A stretch of DNA of 37,108 nucleotides from Gammaproteobacteria bacterium (GTDB taxonomy: Bacteria > Pseudomonadota > Gammaproteobacteria > Pseudomonadales > Pseudomonadaceae), in the NCBI GenBank assembly GCA_018826895.1, contig JAHJYA010000116.1:1-37108 (forward strand), given 5' to 3'. Positions within the stretch are counted from its first letter, which is position 1. Each line of letters begins with the position of its first letter. The notes below the pieces were generated by a model. That model was not told the origin of the DNA and searched no databases. It saw only the letters and a list, made by a program, of their open reading frames with translations. Positions 17,371 through 28,488 of the stretch are shown here, one piece after another. The position numbers and the translations under genes were made by a program.

Positions 17371-18663
17371 TTAGATCCGCGTTTCGACGTAGGCCTCGTC
17401 GCGGATCTGGCGCAGCCAGGTCTGCAGTTCTTCGTCGTACTTGCGGTTACGCAGCAGGGTCATGGCCTGTTGCTCGCGGAACTGCGCGCTGCTGTCGGTG
17501 GCACGGCGGCCCATGACCTGCAGCACGTGCCAGCCGAACTGGCTCTGGAAAGGCTTGGACACTTCGCCACTCGGGGTGTTGTTCATCACCTCGCGGAATT
17601 CCGGTACCAGCGCGTTGGGGTCGATCCAGTTCAGGCTGCCGCCGTTGAGAGCCGAACCCGGGTCTTCGGAGAAGCTCTTCGCCAGCTCGGCGAAGTCTTC
17701 GCCGGCTTCGATGCGCTGGTAGATGCGCTCGGCCAGGCGTTGGGTTTCTGCAGCGCTGCGAATTTCGCTGGGCTTGATCAGGATATGGCGCACATTGACT
17801 TCGTCACGCACCAGGGTCTCGCCGCCACGCTTTTCCAGGACCTTGAGGATGATAAAACCACCTGGGGTACGGATCGGCTCGGTGACATCGCCGGCTGACA
17901 GGCTGCCCAGCAGGGTGTCGAAGGGAGGTGGCAGTTGCGCGGCCTTGCGCCAGCCCATTTCGCCGCCTTCCAGAGCAGTTTCACTGGCCGAGCGGGCAAT
18001 TGCCAACTGGGCGAAATCGGCGCCCTGTTGCAGTTGCTGGTAGATATCGCGGGCCTGGGTTTCGGCGGCGCGGATGGCATCGGAGGAGGCACCGTCCGGC
18101 GTCGGGATCAGGATGTTGGCCAGGCGGAACTCTTCCGACAGCTGCATCTTGCCCAGGTCCGAGGCGAGGAAGTTCTGCACTTCCTGATCAGTGACCTGGA
18201 TCCGCTCGGCCACACGGCGCTGGCGCACGCGGCTGATGATCATCTCGCGACGCACCTGGTCGCGCGCTTCGATATACGACAGACCGTCCTGGGCCAACGC
18301 CGCCTGGAACTGTTCGACGCTCATGCCGTTGCGCTGGGCGATAGTGCCGATGGCCTGGTTGAGCTCTTCATCGGTGATGCGAATGCCCGAACGGTCGCCG
18401 ATCTGCAACTGAATGTTCTCGACGATCAGGCGTTCGAGCACCTGTTGCGTGAGTACATCCTGCGGCGGCAGTTCAGCGCCGCGCTTGCTGATGGTCTGCT
18501 GAACTTCACGCACGCGCGCGTCGAGCTGGCTTTGCATGATCACGTCGTTATCGACGATCGCCACCACGCGGTTGAGTGGCTGTACTTCGGCCATGGCCGA
18601 AGTACCCAGTAACAGCGCGCCCAACAGCAGCGGGCGCACGCAATCAGAAAGCTTGGTCTTCAC
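17371..18663 (-). CDS. surA: periplasmic chaperone and peptidyl-prolyl isomerase SurA (GTG start)
   Basis: Escorts outer-membrane proteins, including LptD, across the periplasm. It has 430 residues. A signal peptide (about 1-27, with [14 protein letters not shown] ending in an A-x-A site) is followed by the N-terminal chaperone domain ([14 protein letters not shown]) and two parvulin domains (around residues 170-275 and 280-385, the second with VRHILIKPS and GWHVLQV). There are two possible GTG starts, 18669 and 18663; the second gives MKTKLSDC, which I believe is the family form. Either start lies inside the 3' end of lptD (20-26 base overlap), so the two are translated from one message. Confidence 0.94.
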   Translation of the reverse strand: MKTKLSDCVRPLLLGALLLGTSAMAEVQPLNRVVAIVDNDVIMQSQLDARVREVQQTISKRGAELPPQDVLTQQVLERLIVENIQLQIGDRSGIRITDEELNQAIGTIAQRNGMSVEQFQAALAQDGLSYIEARDQVRREMIISRVRQRRVAERIQVTDQEVQNFLASDLGKMQLSEEFRLANILIPTPDGASSDAIRAAETQARDIYQQLQQGADFAQLAIARSASETALEGGEMGWRKAAQLPPPFDTLLGSLSAGDVTEPIRTPGGFIILKVLEKRGGETLVRDEVNVRHILIKPSEIRSAAETQRLAERIYQRIEAGEDFAELAKSFSEDPGSALNGGSLNWIDPNALVPEFREVMNNTPSGEVSKPFQSQFGWHVLQVMGRRATDSSAQFREQQAMTLLRNRKYDEELQTWLRQIRDEAYVETRI

Positions 18664-21406
18664 GTTCACGGTAACCTTGAATGCCTTGGTCGAGGAAAGT
18701 CTCAGTCTTGTTGCCCACTACACCGCCGAGGCCCTTGAGGACGATCTGCAGGAAGATGCCGCGGTCCGGCTCATCGTTGCGTGACGGGTTGAGGCTGACT
18801 TCGTCGTAGTCGATCCAGTAACGGTTGATCAGGCGCAGTTTCCAGCAGCAGCTGTCGTACTCGAAGCCACCAAAGGCTTCCAGGGTACGGTTGCGACCGT
18901 AGTCATACTGCCAGCGCGAGATGACGCTCCACTGCGGGACGATCGGCCAAATGACCGAGAAGTCGTGCTGGCTGATCTTGTAGTAGTCCTTGATGTAGTT
19001 GGCGCTACCTGGCGTGCCGTAGTCCGAGTCGAACGACCAGTTGCCGGTGCTCTGGTCGTAGCGAAGGGTGTCGTTGCGGTAGCGATAACCGGCGTTGACC
19101 ACCTTGTTCGGATTGTCTTCAGGCTGGTAATGGAACATCGCGCTACCCGAGCGAGTGCGGTGAGTGTCCGGGTCCCAGTTGAAGTCCGAGCTGAAGCGCC
19201 AGTCGCGGTTGAAACGGTACAGGTATTCCAGCGCATAGGGCGACTGCGACGCCGTGGCATCGGAGCGAGTGCGATAGTCGATGCCCGGCATCTGCACGGT
19301 GCGGTCTTCGAAATAGAAGGCCTGGCCGATGCTGAAGCGCTGACGCTCGAAGCCATTAGGCTCGATCCAGCGGTTGGTCACGCCGAGTGAGAGTTTGTTC
19401 TCGTCACCAATGCGGTCCTTACCGGAGAAGCGGTTTTCACGCCATAGCGAGGAGTAGCCGAAGGTACTTTCGCTGCTATCGAAAATCGGAATGTCGGTCT
19501 GATCTTCCTCAGGCACATAGAGGTAGAACAGGCGTGGTTCCAGGGTCTGGCGGTAGTTGTTGCCGAACAGCTGGGTCTCGCGGTCGAAGTACAGACCGCT
19601 GTCCAGGCTGAACATGCCAATGCCACGGTTCTGGCTGCTGCTGTAGCTCTGTTCTGCGAGCAGGCTGTCTTGTCCGCGCTGATCGAGGTCCAGATCATAG
19701 TTGGTCTGCAGGTACTTGACCTTGGGCGTGATAAAGCCCCAGCTCCAGTTCAGCGGCAGGCTGACCGAGGGCTCGACATGCATACGGGTGCCGTTGGCAC
19801 GGGCCAGGCCCCGTACGCGCGTGTCGTACCAAGGTTGCTCAAGCACACCGTCTTCGTTGATGAAGTTACCCGAGCGCAGGTCGCGGTCGAAACGCACCAG
19901 TTCAGTACCGTAGGCGAAGTTCAGGCCACCCGGCTGGAACGGCAGCTTACCGTCGAGGGTGATCTGCGGCAGACGGTTGTACGGGGTGATATCGGTGATG
20001 TTCGCCAGTTCATAGGCGTGGGCATTGAGCCGCGCGGTGTAGCTGTCGCCGCGGTAGGTCAGGGTACCGCGCTGGTTGACGTAGCTGCTGGTCTCGATGC
20101 CCAGGTCGGTGTTCAGATCCTGGAAGTAATACGGATCGCTGATGTCGGTGTAGTCGACTTCGGCGAGCAGGCGCTTGTCCAGACCCTGGCGGTGCTGCCA
20201 GCTATACATGTAGCGCTGGTCTTTGTAATCGGACTGCAGCTTGCGATCGTCGTTGCTGTCGTCCAGGTACGCGGCGCCCACTTGGCCATCACTGCTCTTG
20301 GTCAGGTAGCGGAACTCACCTTCCAGCAGTAGCCCGCGGTCGGCCATATAGGTCGGGTACAGGGTGGCGTCGTAGTTCGGCGCCAGGTTGAAGTAGTAGG
20401 GCGTCTGCAGCGTCATGCCGTTGTCGCTGGAGCTACCGATGCTCGGCGGCAGGAAGCCGGACTGGCGACGGTCATCAATCGGGAAGTAGATGTAGGGTGT
20501 ATAGAACACCGGGAAATCTTTGACCCGCAGGGTGACGTTGGTCGCGGTGCCGAAACCGGTGGCCGGGTTCAGCGTGATGTTGTTGCCCTTCAGGTGCCAG
20601 GCGTTGCTGCCCGGTTCGCAGCTGGTATAGGTGCCATCCTTGAGGCGGATGATCGCGGTCTCTTCACGCTTGGCGTACTGCGCGCTGCCACGGATGTGGC
20701 TCTTGTGCAGTACGTACTCGGCGTTGTCGATCTGCGCCTCACCGTTGTCCAGTTGCAGTTCGGCGGTGTCGCCGACTACCAGCATGCCCTGATCACGCAG
20801 GCGCACGTTGCCTTTGAGCTCGCCGCGATTTTCTGCCTGCAGCAGGTTGGCCTCGTCGGCCTCGACCTGCATGCCGGACTGGCGCACGACGACGTCACCG
20901 GCGAGGGTCGCGGTCTGCGATTCCTGGTCATAGCGCGAAGCACGGGCCGATACGAACATCGGCGCTTCGTTCATCGGCGTGGTGTCGTTCATTCCCGGTC
21001 GGGTCGGTTCGACATAGGCGCCGGCGCAGTACGGACCGGCTTCTGCCAACTGAGCTGCCGTCAGTTGCTCACGCGGTACCCAGTCGAGGTGACTGTAGTC
21101 AGCGCTGCGCGAGGCCAGAGCACGGCCACCCGCTTCGGTGACCAGCCGGGTGGCCGCGGCCTGCTGCGCCGGGGCTGCCGTTGCGCCATCAGTCGAGCTG
21201 ACCGCCGCGCCGCTGTGCACCGGGCGCGCCGGCACGGCAGCACTGGCCGAGCGAGGCGTACAGGCCCAGCCGCCGCTGGCCGAAGCCTGACAGTCGTACT
21301 GCTCTGCAGCACTGGCAAAGTGAGTGGCTAAGGGTTGAAGGGCGAGAAAGCCGCCAGTAACCAAAAGAGGAAATTTTCTGCGGAACGTGGGGTATTTTAC
21401 TGCCAT
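18644..21406 (-). CDS. lptD: LPS-assembly outer-membrane protein LptD
   Basis: Outer-membrane beta-barrel that, with the lipoprotein LptE, inserts lipopolysaccharide into the outer leaflet. It has 920 residues. The signal peptide ends at about residue 34 ([10 protein letters not shown]). The periplasmic OstA/LptA-like beta-jellyroll covers about 150-290 and the barrel follows to the end. Cysteines: C39 and C49 near the N-terminus, C127, C263, and an adjacent Cys-Cys pair in YDSCCWKL near the C-terminus, which in E. coli makes the essential non-consecutive disulfides. The ATG at 21406 follows family length; the frame is open to 21493. First gene of lptD-surA-pdxA-rsmA-apaG-apaH-glpE, divergent from amgK. 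Confidence 0.97.
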   Translation of the reverse strand: MAVKYPTFRRKFPLLVTGGFLALQPLATHFASAAEQYDCQASASGGWACTPRSASAAVPARPVHSGAAVSSTDGATAAPAQQAAATRLVTEAGGRALASRSADYSHLDWVPREQLTAAQLAEAGPYCAGAYVEPTRPGMNDTTPMNEAPMFVSARASRYDQESQTATLAGDVVVRQSGMQVEADEANLLQAENRGELKGNVRLRDQGMLVVGDTAELQLDNGEAQIDNAEYVLHKSHIRGSAQYAKREETAIIRLKDGTYTSCEPGSNAWHLKGNNITLNPATGFGTATNVTLRVKDFPVFYTPYIYFPIDDRRQSGFLPPSIGSSSDNGMTLQTPYYFNLAPNYDATLYPTYMADRGLLLEGEFRYLTKSSDGQVGAAYLDDSNDDRKLQSDYKDQRYMYSWQHRQGLDKRLLAEVDYTDISDPYYFQDLNTDLGIETSSYVNQRGTLTYRGDSYTARLNAHAYELANITDITPYNRLPQITLDGKLPFQPGGLNFAYGTELVRFDRDLRSGNFINEDGVLEQPWYDTRVRGLARANGTRMHVEPSVSLPLNWSWGFITPKVKYLQTNYDLDLDQRGQDSLLAEQSYSSSQNRGIGMFSLDSGLYFDRETQLFGNNYRQTLEPRLFYLYVPEEDQTDIPIFDSSESTFGYSSLWRENRFSGKDRIGDENKLSLGVTNRWIEPNGFERQRFSIGQAFYFEDRTVQMPGIDYRTRSDATASQSPYALEYLYRFNRDWRFSSDFNWDPDTHRTRSGSAMFHYQPEDNPNKVVNAGYRYRNDTLRYDQSTGNWSFDSDYGTPGSANYIKDYYKISQHDFSVIWPIVPQWSVISRWQYDYGRNRTLEAFGGFEYDSCCWKLRLINRYWIDYDEVSLNPSRNDEPDRGIFLQIVLKGLGGVVGNKTETFLDQGIQGYREREDQAF

Positions 21407-21531
21407 CTTGTTTTTCCGGGCTTCCTGCGCGCCAATGGCCCAGGGGCCGCACGCCTCTCGATGGGCTGAAAAAGATGCTGGATAATAAAGCATGACCCGC
21501 GCAACGGCTAGCGCCGTCGGAGACCCTTGTA
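21407..21531. promoter_or_regulatory. divergent promoter region lptD / amgK
   Basis: These 125 bases separate two divergent operons, so both promoters must lie here or just inside the genes. GATAATAAAG at 21481-21490 contains a possible -10 on the plus strand (GATAAT) and, read the other way, TATTAT for the minus strand. No good -35 boxes are seen, so exact sites are uncertain. Confidence 0.35.
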
Positions 21532-23225
<1,694 letters not shown>

Positions 23226-23227
23226 GA

Positions 23228-23989
23228 GTGTTCTGGCCTGTAACGCTGCTCGGTGCGCTCGCGGGTTGGGCGTTGGCGAGTATTCCTGGCGCCCTGCTGG
23301 GCGGGCTGCTGGGGCAGGTGCTGGATCGGCGACTGCGGCTGAACAGTTGGGCGGCACTGCGCGCCCGGCTGTGGGGCGCCCCGGCGGATGAGCCGATGCT
23401 GCTGTTCGTCATGCTTGGGCGTTTGGCCAAGTGCGAGGGGCGCGTGTTGCCCGAGCATATTCGCCAGGCAAAGGCAGAAATGCAGCGCATGAGCCTGGAT
23501 GCGGCGGCGCAACAGCAGGCGATTGCCGCGTTTGCCCGCGGCAAGACCGGGCATGACAGCCTGCGCCGGCCGTTGCAGCGCCAGCGCGTTGAAGGTGAGC
23601 GGCTGCTGCGTGCCTGCTGGCGCATGGCGTGGGTCGACGGTCAGGTCGGGCAGACCGAGCAGGAGCTGATCCTGCTCTGGGGGCAGTGGCTGGGCGTGTC
23701 CGTGACCGTGCAGGAGGGCTGGCGTACGGACTATGCACCGCGCCGCCAAGGGCCACCTGCTTCACCTGCGGGTGGTGCCTACCCAGCGGCCCTGCGTGTG
23801 CTCGGGGTGTCGGCTGACACCGATCCAACGCAGATCAAGCGTGCCTACCGGCGTCTGCTGAGCCAGCACCATCCTGACAAACTGACCGGCAGTGGTGCCA
23901 GCGCCGAGCGCATCCGCGAGGCCACCGAACGGACCCGCGACCTGCACCAGGCCTATGCCTTGGTGCGTCAGCAGCGTGGCTTTCGCTAA
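23228..23989 (+). CDS. djlA: DjlA, membrane-anchored DnaJ-like co-chaperone
   Basis: J-domain protein that stimulates DnaK at the inner membrane. It has 253 residues: an N-terminal transmembrane segment (about 3-30, with the Gly-rich LLGGLLGQ), a TerB-like central domain (about 55-150) and a C-terminal J domain (about 185-250) with the essential HPD triplet in SQHHPDKL. Start codon: GTG at 23228 has GGAG 9 bases upstream; an in-frame TTG at 23222 would overlap the murU stop but with only 3 bases of spacing, so GTG is preferred (protein differs by two residues). Third gene after amgK-murU. Confidence 0.92.
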   Translation: MFWPVTLLGALAGWALASIPGALLGGLLGQVLDRRLRLNSWAALRARLWGAPADEPMLLFVMLGRLAKCEGRVLPEHIRQAKAEMQRMSLDAAAQQQAIAAFARGKTGHDSLRRPLQRQRVEGERLLRACWRMAWVDGQVGQTEQELILLWGQWLGVSVTVQEGWRTDYAPRRQGPPASPAGGAYPAALRVLGVSADTDPTQIKRAYRRLLSQHHPDKLTGSGASAERIREATERTRDLHQAYALVRQQRGFR

Positions 23990-24022
23990 GTTTCGCTGCA
24001 CACCGCGGGGCGGCGAAAAAGC

Positions 24023-24096
24023 TTCGCCCCGGGGCGGGGCTCCTACGAGGTGGGTGGTGCTGCGGATTTCTCTGTAGGAGCCGCGCCCGCGGCGAA
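24023..24096. repeat. REP pair of a second, GC-rich class downstream of djlA
   Basis: Arm 1, TTCGCCCCGGGGCGGGGCTC then CTAC (24023-24046), and arm 2, GTAGGAGCCGCGCCCGCGGC then GAA (24074-24096), form an imperfect inverted pair. They share the GTAGGAGC head with the REP units at 6541 and 17266 but have a GC-rich body. Located between djlA and the DUF3530 gene, which are convergent. Confidence 0.85.
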
Positions 24097-24141
24097 TGGT
24101 GGCCATACCGCGAGCCTTAAGGCATCACCTCGAAAAACTGA

Positions 24142-24164
24142 CCCGAGGAACCTCTCGGGATTTT
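24142..24164 (+). terminator. possible terminator between djlA and the DUF3530 gene
   Basis: CCCGAG (24142-24147) pairs with CTCGGG (24154-24159), followed by ATTTT. Stem of 6 bp and a short T tract, so weak. It lies between convergent genes, where both need an end signal. Confidence 0.4.
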
Positions 24165-24203
24165 CCGCAGTAGAACAGCGTTAAGTCCGACAGGCCCCAC
24201 GCT

Positions 24204-25193
24204 TCACTTCTGTACGTTCTTCTCAAGCCAGCCGCGGATACGCCGTTGTAGTTGCTCGCGCTCCACGGTCGGGTTACCCGGCAGGGCTTTCATGGCTATC
24301 TGGGTATAGGTCGTGTGCCCCAGGCGTTTGGCGGCCTGCTGGCGCAGTAGCGCCTGGGTGCGGTCTACGGCCTGGTCTTTGTAGAAAAAGTCGCCGGTGC
24401 CGAGTTTGAGCGCCGGCAGCAACTCATCCAGCGGCGGCGCGAAGCCCAGGGGCACTGTGGGTTCGACCACGATCAGATGCTGCACGGTTTCTGGCTTGCG
24501 CTCGCTGAGGTAGCGACCTGCCCAATAGGCGCCGCTGCCATCACCGAGGAGTACCAGACGGTTGGCCTGCTGGCTTTGGGCAAAGGCCAGGGCCGCATCG
24601 ATGCGCGCAAAAATGCGCTCGGCTTGTGCCTGTTGCTGGGCTTCTGGGCTCAAGGCTGGGTCGTCCGCTGCAGGCTCTGCGGCTTCTGGCGGCGCAGCTG
24701 TTTCGCTGGGTTCGGCGGGAGGCGCGCTGGGATCAGTGGCGGGGTCAGCCTCAGGCGTAGACGCAGTCTCGGTGGGAGGCAGGGCCTGTAGCGGATCGCT
24801 TGGGTCGGGCAGGGTCAGGCTCAGGCTGTGCCAGCCAATATCTGGCAGGCTGGCGCGCAGCGGGCCGGCCAGGCGTGGGTCATCGGCGCTTTGCCCGGCA
24901 GCGGGCAGGATGACCACTGCGCCTTTGGGGCTGGGGGTGTTGGCGGCACGCCACAGTGCAAGAAAACGGTCGCTGTCCGGGCCCAGTTGCTGCTGTTGCG
25001 CCGCTGGCAGTTGTTCACTGAGGGCCGTGGCGTCGAGCTGGCTGCGCTCAGGCAAGGTGGGCCGTTCACTGGGCACCTCGTCTGTGGCGGGCGGCGTTTC
25101 GGCCGGTGGCGTGGCGTCCGCCAGGGCATTGCACAGCCAGGGCAGCAAGGCCAGGGAGAGCAGGGCAAGTGTCGAACGGCGTGGGCGCGGCAT
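24204..25193 (-). CDS. DUF3530 family protein, exported, alpha/beta-hydrolase-like
   Basis: Unknown function. It has 329 residues. A signal peptide covers about residues 1-26 (PRPRRSTLALLSLALLP... ending ALA), so it is probably periplasmic. The fold resembles an alpha/beta hydrolase: beta-strand GAVVILPAAG near 91-100, then LVLLGDGSGAYWAGRYL with Ser220 at the nucleophile-elbow position (GDGSG) and IVVEP after it. A Pro/Glu/Ala-rich low-complexity stretch of about 45 residues (139-185) is inserted between the first strands and the elbow. The start is the ATG at 25193. Convergent with djlA and divergent from the sensor kinase; no operon partner gives a clue to its role. Confidence 0.82.
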   Translation of the reverse strand: MPRPRRSTLALLSLALLPWLCNALADATPPAETPPATDEVPSERPTLPERSQLDATALSEQLPAAQQQQLGPDSDRFLALWRAANTPSPKGAVVILPAAGQSADDPRLAGPLRASLPDIGWHSLSLTLPDPSDPLQALPPTETASTPEADPATDPSAPPAEPSETAAPPEAAEPAADDPALSPEAQQQAQAERIFARIDAALAFAQSQQANRLVLLGDGSGAYWAGRYLSERKPETVQHLIVVEPTVPLGFAPPLDELLPALKLGTGDFFYKDQAVDRTQALLRQQAAKRLGHTTYTQIAMKALPGNPTVEREQLQRRIRGWLEKNVQK

Positions 25194-25313
25194 CAAAGCA
25201 GTCCTGGCTGGCGGGTGATCGCTTGAGACTAATGGCTGCTGGCACTTTTGTCAGGTGCGGCGGTGGCGTAGGGTGCGGGCAATGGGGCGTTCCATGGCAA
25301 ACGGTGAGTACCA

Positions 25314-27728
25314 ATGAACAGGCGTGCATGGCGATGGCTGCTGCTCGGGCTATGGATCAATATCGCCTGGGCGCAAGCCCCCGCGCCGGTGCCGCTGACG
25401 GTGGAGCAGACGACGTGGCTGCGTGACCATGAACCATTACGCGCCGGCGTGGTGCTGCAAACCCCCTACGCGCAGTTCGATCAGCGCCAGCAAAGCCTGA
25501 GCGGTGCCAGCATTGATCTGCTCAACCTGCTGGCCGAGCGTCTGGGCAGCCGTCTGAACTGGCGCCACTTCAAAACGCATGCCGAGCTCGAGGCAGCGCT
25601 GCGCGCCGGGCAGATCGATCTGGCGCCAGGGCTGCAGCAAACCCCGGCAGGTTTGCGCCGCTGGCTGTTCAGCGACCCTTACCTGCGTATTCCGCATCTG
25701 CTGGTAGGCGTGCCCAGCGGGGCCGGCAGCGTCGATCTGGAAAACCTCGGTGGCGAAGCGCCGCTGGCCGTGCCAATGCCCAGCGCCGTGGCCGATTTCT
25801 TGCGCGGCAGCTACCCCGGCCTGCAGTTGCGTGAGGCGAACAACGCGCGCCAGGCGCTGCAGCAGGTCATGGCCCAGCAGGCGGCCTATGCGGTGGTCGA
25901 GGCGTCCCAGGTGGCGCGCTTGCTGCGTGAGTCGGAGTTCGCCGAGCTGGCGATCGTCGGTGATGCCGGCTTGTCGCAGTTGTTGCGTATTGGCTCGCGG
26001 CGCGACTGGCCGCAGCTCGCGGCGATCATCGACAGCGCCCTGCGGGCGATTCCCGCCCAGGAGCTGGATGCCCTGCAGAGCCGCTGGATCGAGCCGGCCG
26101 TGCGCGCCTCCAGCACCTCACCGGCGTTTTTTCGCAACCTCAGCGTGCTGCTTGGGGTGCTGTTGCTTAGCAGCCTGGCGCTGATGTTCAGCCTGCGCCG
26201 CCAGCGCGATGCCCTGGAGTTTCGCCTGTTGGCCGCGCGCCATGAGATCGAGCTGCGCGAGGCCGCGCGTGATGCCCTGCGCCTGGCGCAGTTCTCCATC
26301 GACCACAGCACCGTGGGCATTCTCTGGGTCAACTGGGACAGCCGCGTGCACTACGCCAACCGCGCCACGGAGCAGATGCTCGGCTACGGTTCGGGCGGCA
26401 TCCTGCAGCGGCCGTTGGCGGATTTTGAGCCGAGCCTGAGCATGGACCGCTGGCTCAACCTGTGGAAACGTGCGCGCCAGGGCGGCCAGGGCCCGCTGAG
26501 TTTTGCCAGTGATTGCGTGCGCGCTGATGGCAGCCTGCTGCCGGCCGATGTGTCGCTGAGTTTTATGCGCTACCGCGAGAACGAATACCTGGTGGTGTTT
26601 ATCACCGACGTCACCGAGCGCCGCCGTGCCCTGGCTGCGCTGCAGGAAAGTGAGGCGCGCCTGCAGGGCATTGCGGCCAACGTGCCAGGGTTGGTGTTTC
26701 GCCTGGAACGGCCGCAGCCGGGTGGGGTGGTGGACTTTGCGTTTATCAGCGAGGGCGCCGAGAACCTGGTCGGTTACAGCGCCGGCGAGCTGATGGCGCC
26801 GGATCGTGGCCTGCGCAGCCTCGTTCATCCCGATGATCGCCAGGCCTATCACCGCAGTCAGGATGCAGCCCTGGCCAGTGATCAGGATTGGCACTGGCAG
26901 GGCCGTATCCTCACCCGCGCAGGTGAGCAGCGCTGGGCCGATATCAAGGCCATTGCCCGGCGCCTGCCCACCGGCCAGGTGCTGTGGGATGGCATCGTCT
27001 GGGACATCAGCGACAACAAGCGCATCGAGCTGGCCCTGGCCGATTCGCGGGCGCAACTGCGTGAGCTGTCGGCGCACCTGGAAAGCGTGCGCGAGGAGGA
27101 GAAGGCGCGTATCGCCCGCGAGGTGCACGACGAACTGGGCCAGGTGCTCACCGTGCTCAAGCTGGAAACCTCGATGTGCGAGCTGAGCTACGCCGACCTC
27201 GACCCCGGCCTGCACGAGCGCCTGGGCAATATGAAGCGCCTGATCGCCCAGCTGTTCCAACTGGTGCGCGATGTCGCCAGCGCCCTGCGCCCGCCAATTC
27301 TCGATGCCGGCCTGGCCTCGGCCATCGAGTGGCAGGCTCAGCGTTTCGAGGCGCGTACGCAGATTCCTTGCCTGGTCGAGGTGCCGGACAACCTGCCGGA
27401 GTTGGCCGATGGCCAGGCCATCGGCCTGTTCCGGGTGCTGCAGGAGGCGCTGACCAATGTCATTCGGCATGCCGGCGCGCATACTGTCGACGTGCGCCTG
27501 GCCGTGCAGGGGGCGACCCTGAACCTGGTGATCAGCGACGATGGTCGCGGTTTCCGCCCGGCCGCCGTAGGCAGCAGCTCGTTTGGCCTGGTTGGCATGC
27601 GCGAGCGCGTACTGATGCTCGGTGGCACCCTGGACATCGACAGCCAACCCGGCGAAGGCACCACACTGAGCGTGCGGGTGCCGCTGGACAGCGAGCAGGC
27701 ATTTATCAGCGAGGAGGAGCAAACGTGA
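25314..27728 (+). CDS. agtS: hybrid-input sensor histidine kinase, AgtS-like
   Basis: Membrane sensor, 804 residues. Order: signal/anchor helix (1-21); a periplasmic bacterial solute-binding family 3 domain (about 40-262); transmembrane helix (275-295); two PAS domains (about 320-437 and 450-570); HisKA_3 dimerisation/phosphoacceptor box with His605 in AREVHDELGQ; HATPase with N box N715 (EALTNVIRHA) and G box DDGRGF (742-747). It is thus a NarL-type kinase with a built-in amino-acid-binding-like sensor. It overlaps the response regulator by 4 bases. Upstream of an AgtABCD-like importer as in P. aeruginosa, where AgtSR controls 4-aminobutyrate/5-aminovalerate uptake; the ligand here is inferred by that synteny. 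Confidence 0.9.
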   Translation: MNRRAWRWLLLGLWINIAWAQAPAPVPLTVEQTTWLRDHEPLRAGVVLQTPYAQFDQRQQSLSGASIDLLNLLAERLGSRLNWRHFKTHAELEAALRAGQIDLAPGLQQTPAGLRRWLFSDPYLRIPHLLVGVPSGAGSVDLENLGGEAPLAVPMPSAVADFLRGSYPGLQLREANNARQALQQVMAQQAAYAVVEASQVARLLRESEFAELAIVGDAGLSQLLRIGSRRDWPQLAAIIDSALRAIPAQELDALQSRWIEPAVRASSTSPAFFRNLSVLLGVLLLSSLALMFSLRRQRDALEFRLLAARHEIELREAARDALRLAQFSIDHSTVGILWVNWDSRVHYANRATEQMLGYGSGGILQRPLADFEPSLSMDRWLNLWKRARQGGQGPLSFASDCVRADGSLLPADVSLSFMRYRENEYLVVFITDVTERRRALAALQESEARLQGIAANVPGLVFRLERPQPGGVVDFAFISEGAENLVGYSAGELMAPDRGLRSLVHPDDRQAYHRSQDAALASDQDWHWQGRILTRAGEQRWADIKAIARRLPTGQVLWDGIVWDISDNKRIELALADSRAQLRELSAHLESVREEEKARIAREVHDELGQVLTVLKLETSMCELSYADLDPGLHERLGNMKRLIAQLFQLVRDVASALRPPILDAGLASAIEWQAQRFEARTQIPCLVEVPDNLPELADGQAIGLFRVLQEALTNVIRHAGAHTVDVRLAVQGATLNLVISDDGRGFRPAAVGSSSFGLVGMRERVLMLGGTLDIDSQPGEGTTLSVRVPLDSEQAFISEEEQT

Positions 27729-28354
27729 TCCGTGTACTGGTTGCCGAAGACCACACCATCGTGCGCGAGGGCATCAAGCAATTGATCGGCCTGGCCAAGG
27801 ACCTGCAGGTGGTCGGCGAGGCGAGCAACGGCGAGCAACTGCTCGAAGCTTTGCGCCAGACGCCCTGCGAGGTGGTACTGCTGGATATCTCCATGCCCGG
27901 TGTCAATGGCCTGGAGGCGATCCCACGGATTCGTGCGCTGAACCAGCCGCCGGCAATTCTGGTGCTGTCGATGCATGACGAGGCGCAGATGGCCGCGCGC
28001 GCGTTGAAGATCGGTGCGGCGGGTTATGCGACCAAAGACAGCGATCCGGCATTGCTGCTCACCGCCATCCGCAAGGTTGCGGCAGGCGGGCGTTATATCG
28101 ACCCGGAGCTGGCCGACCGCATGGTCTTCGAGGTCGGCCTGACCGATGCGCGGCCGTCCCACGCGCTGCTCTCGGAGCGCGAGTTCTCGGTGTTCGAGCG
28201 CCTGGCCCAGGGCGCCAACGTCAACGACATCGCCCAGCAATTGGGCCTGAGCAGCAAGACCATCAGCACCCACAAGGCGCGTCTGATGCACAAGCTCAAC
28301 GCCCATTCGGTGGCCGATCTGGTGCGCTACGCGCTGGAACACAAGCTGCTGTAA
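27725..28354 (+). CDS. agtR: NarL/LuxR-family response regulator, AgtR-like (GTG start)
   Basis: DNA-binding partner of the upstream kinase. It has 209 residues: receiver domain with acidic pocket E8/D9 and phosphoacceptor D54 in VLLDISMPG, and conserved Lys in ATKDS; C-terminal LuxR-type helix-turn-helix (about 145-200, LSEREFSVFERLAQGANVNDIAQQ-like, then GLSSKTISTHKARLMHKL). It starts at GTG 27725 within the kinase stop (GTGA), so translation is coupled. It probably activates the following transporter operon; a palindrome 12 bases after its stop is a candidate binding site. Confidence 0.9.
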   Translation: MIRVLVAEDHTIVREGIKQLIGLAKDLQVVGEASNGEQLLEALRQTPCEVVLLDISMPGVNGLEAIPRIRALNQPPAILVLSMHDEAQMAARALKIGAAGYATKDSDPALLLTAIRKVAAGGRYIDPELADRMVFEVGLTDARPSHALLSEREFSVFERLAQGANVNDIAQQLGLSSKTISTHKARLMHKLNAHSVADLVRYALEHKLL

Positions 28355-28365
28355 TACGTCTGTCA

Positions 28366-28383
28366 TGTAGGGCGTTCCCTACA
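28366..28383. promoter_or_regulatory. palindrome TGTAGGG-N4-CCCTACA upstream of the transporter operon
   Basis: A perfect 7-bp inverted repeat with a 4-base centre lies 106 bases upstream of the agtA-like ATG, in the 134-base gap after the response regulator. It has no U-run after it, so it is not a clear terminator. Spacing and symmetry suit an operator for the dimeric NarL-type regulator encoded next door (inference). A further TGTAGGC is at 28443-28449. Confidence 0.5.
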
Positions 28384-28488
28384 CGCGATTGTCCATATGC
28401 CTGATGGCATTCTCTCCTGCCGCCCGATTTGCGCGCCGTTGGTGTAGGCCTAGTCTCTGTCTACGGTTTACGAACGAGAAGGTGCGGT

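Noticed and set aside
26118..27722. 534-residue open frame antisense to the sensor kinase
   Set aside because: Shadow frame opposite well-conserved kinase motifs; no domain and no ribosome-binding site.
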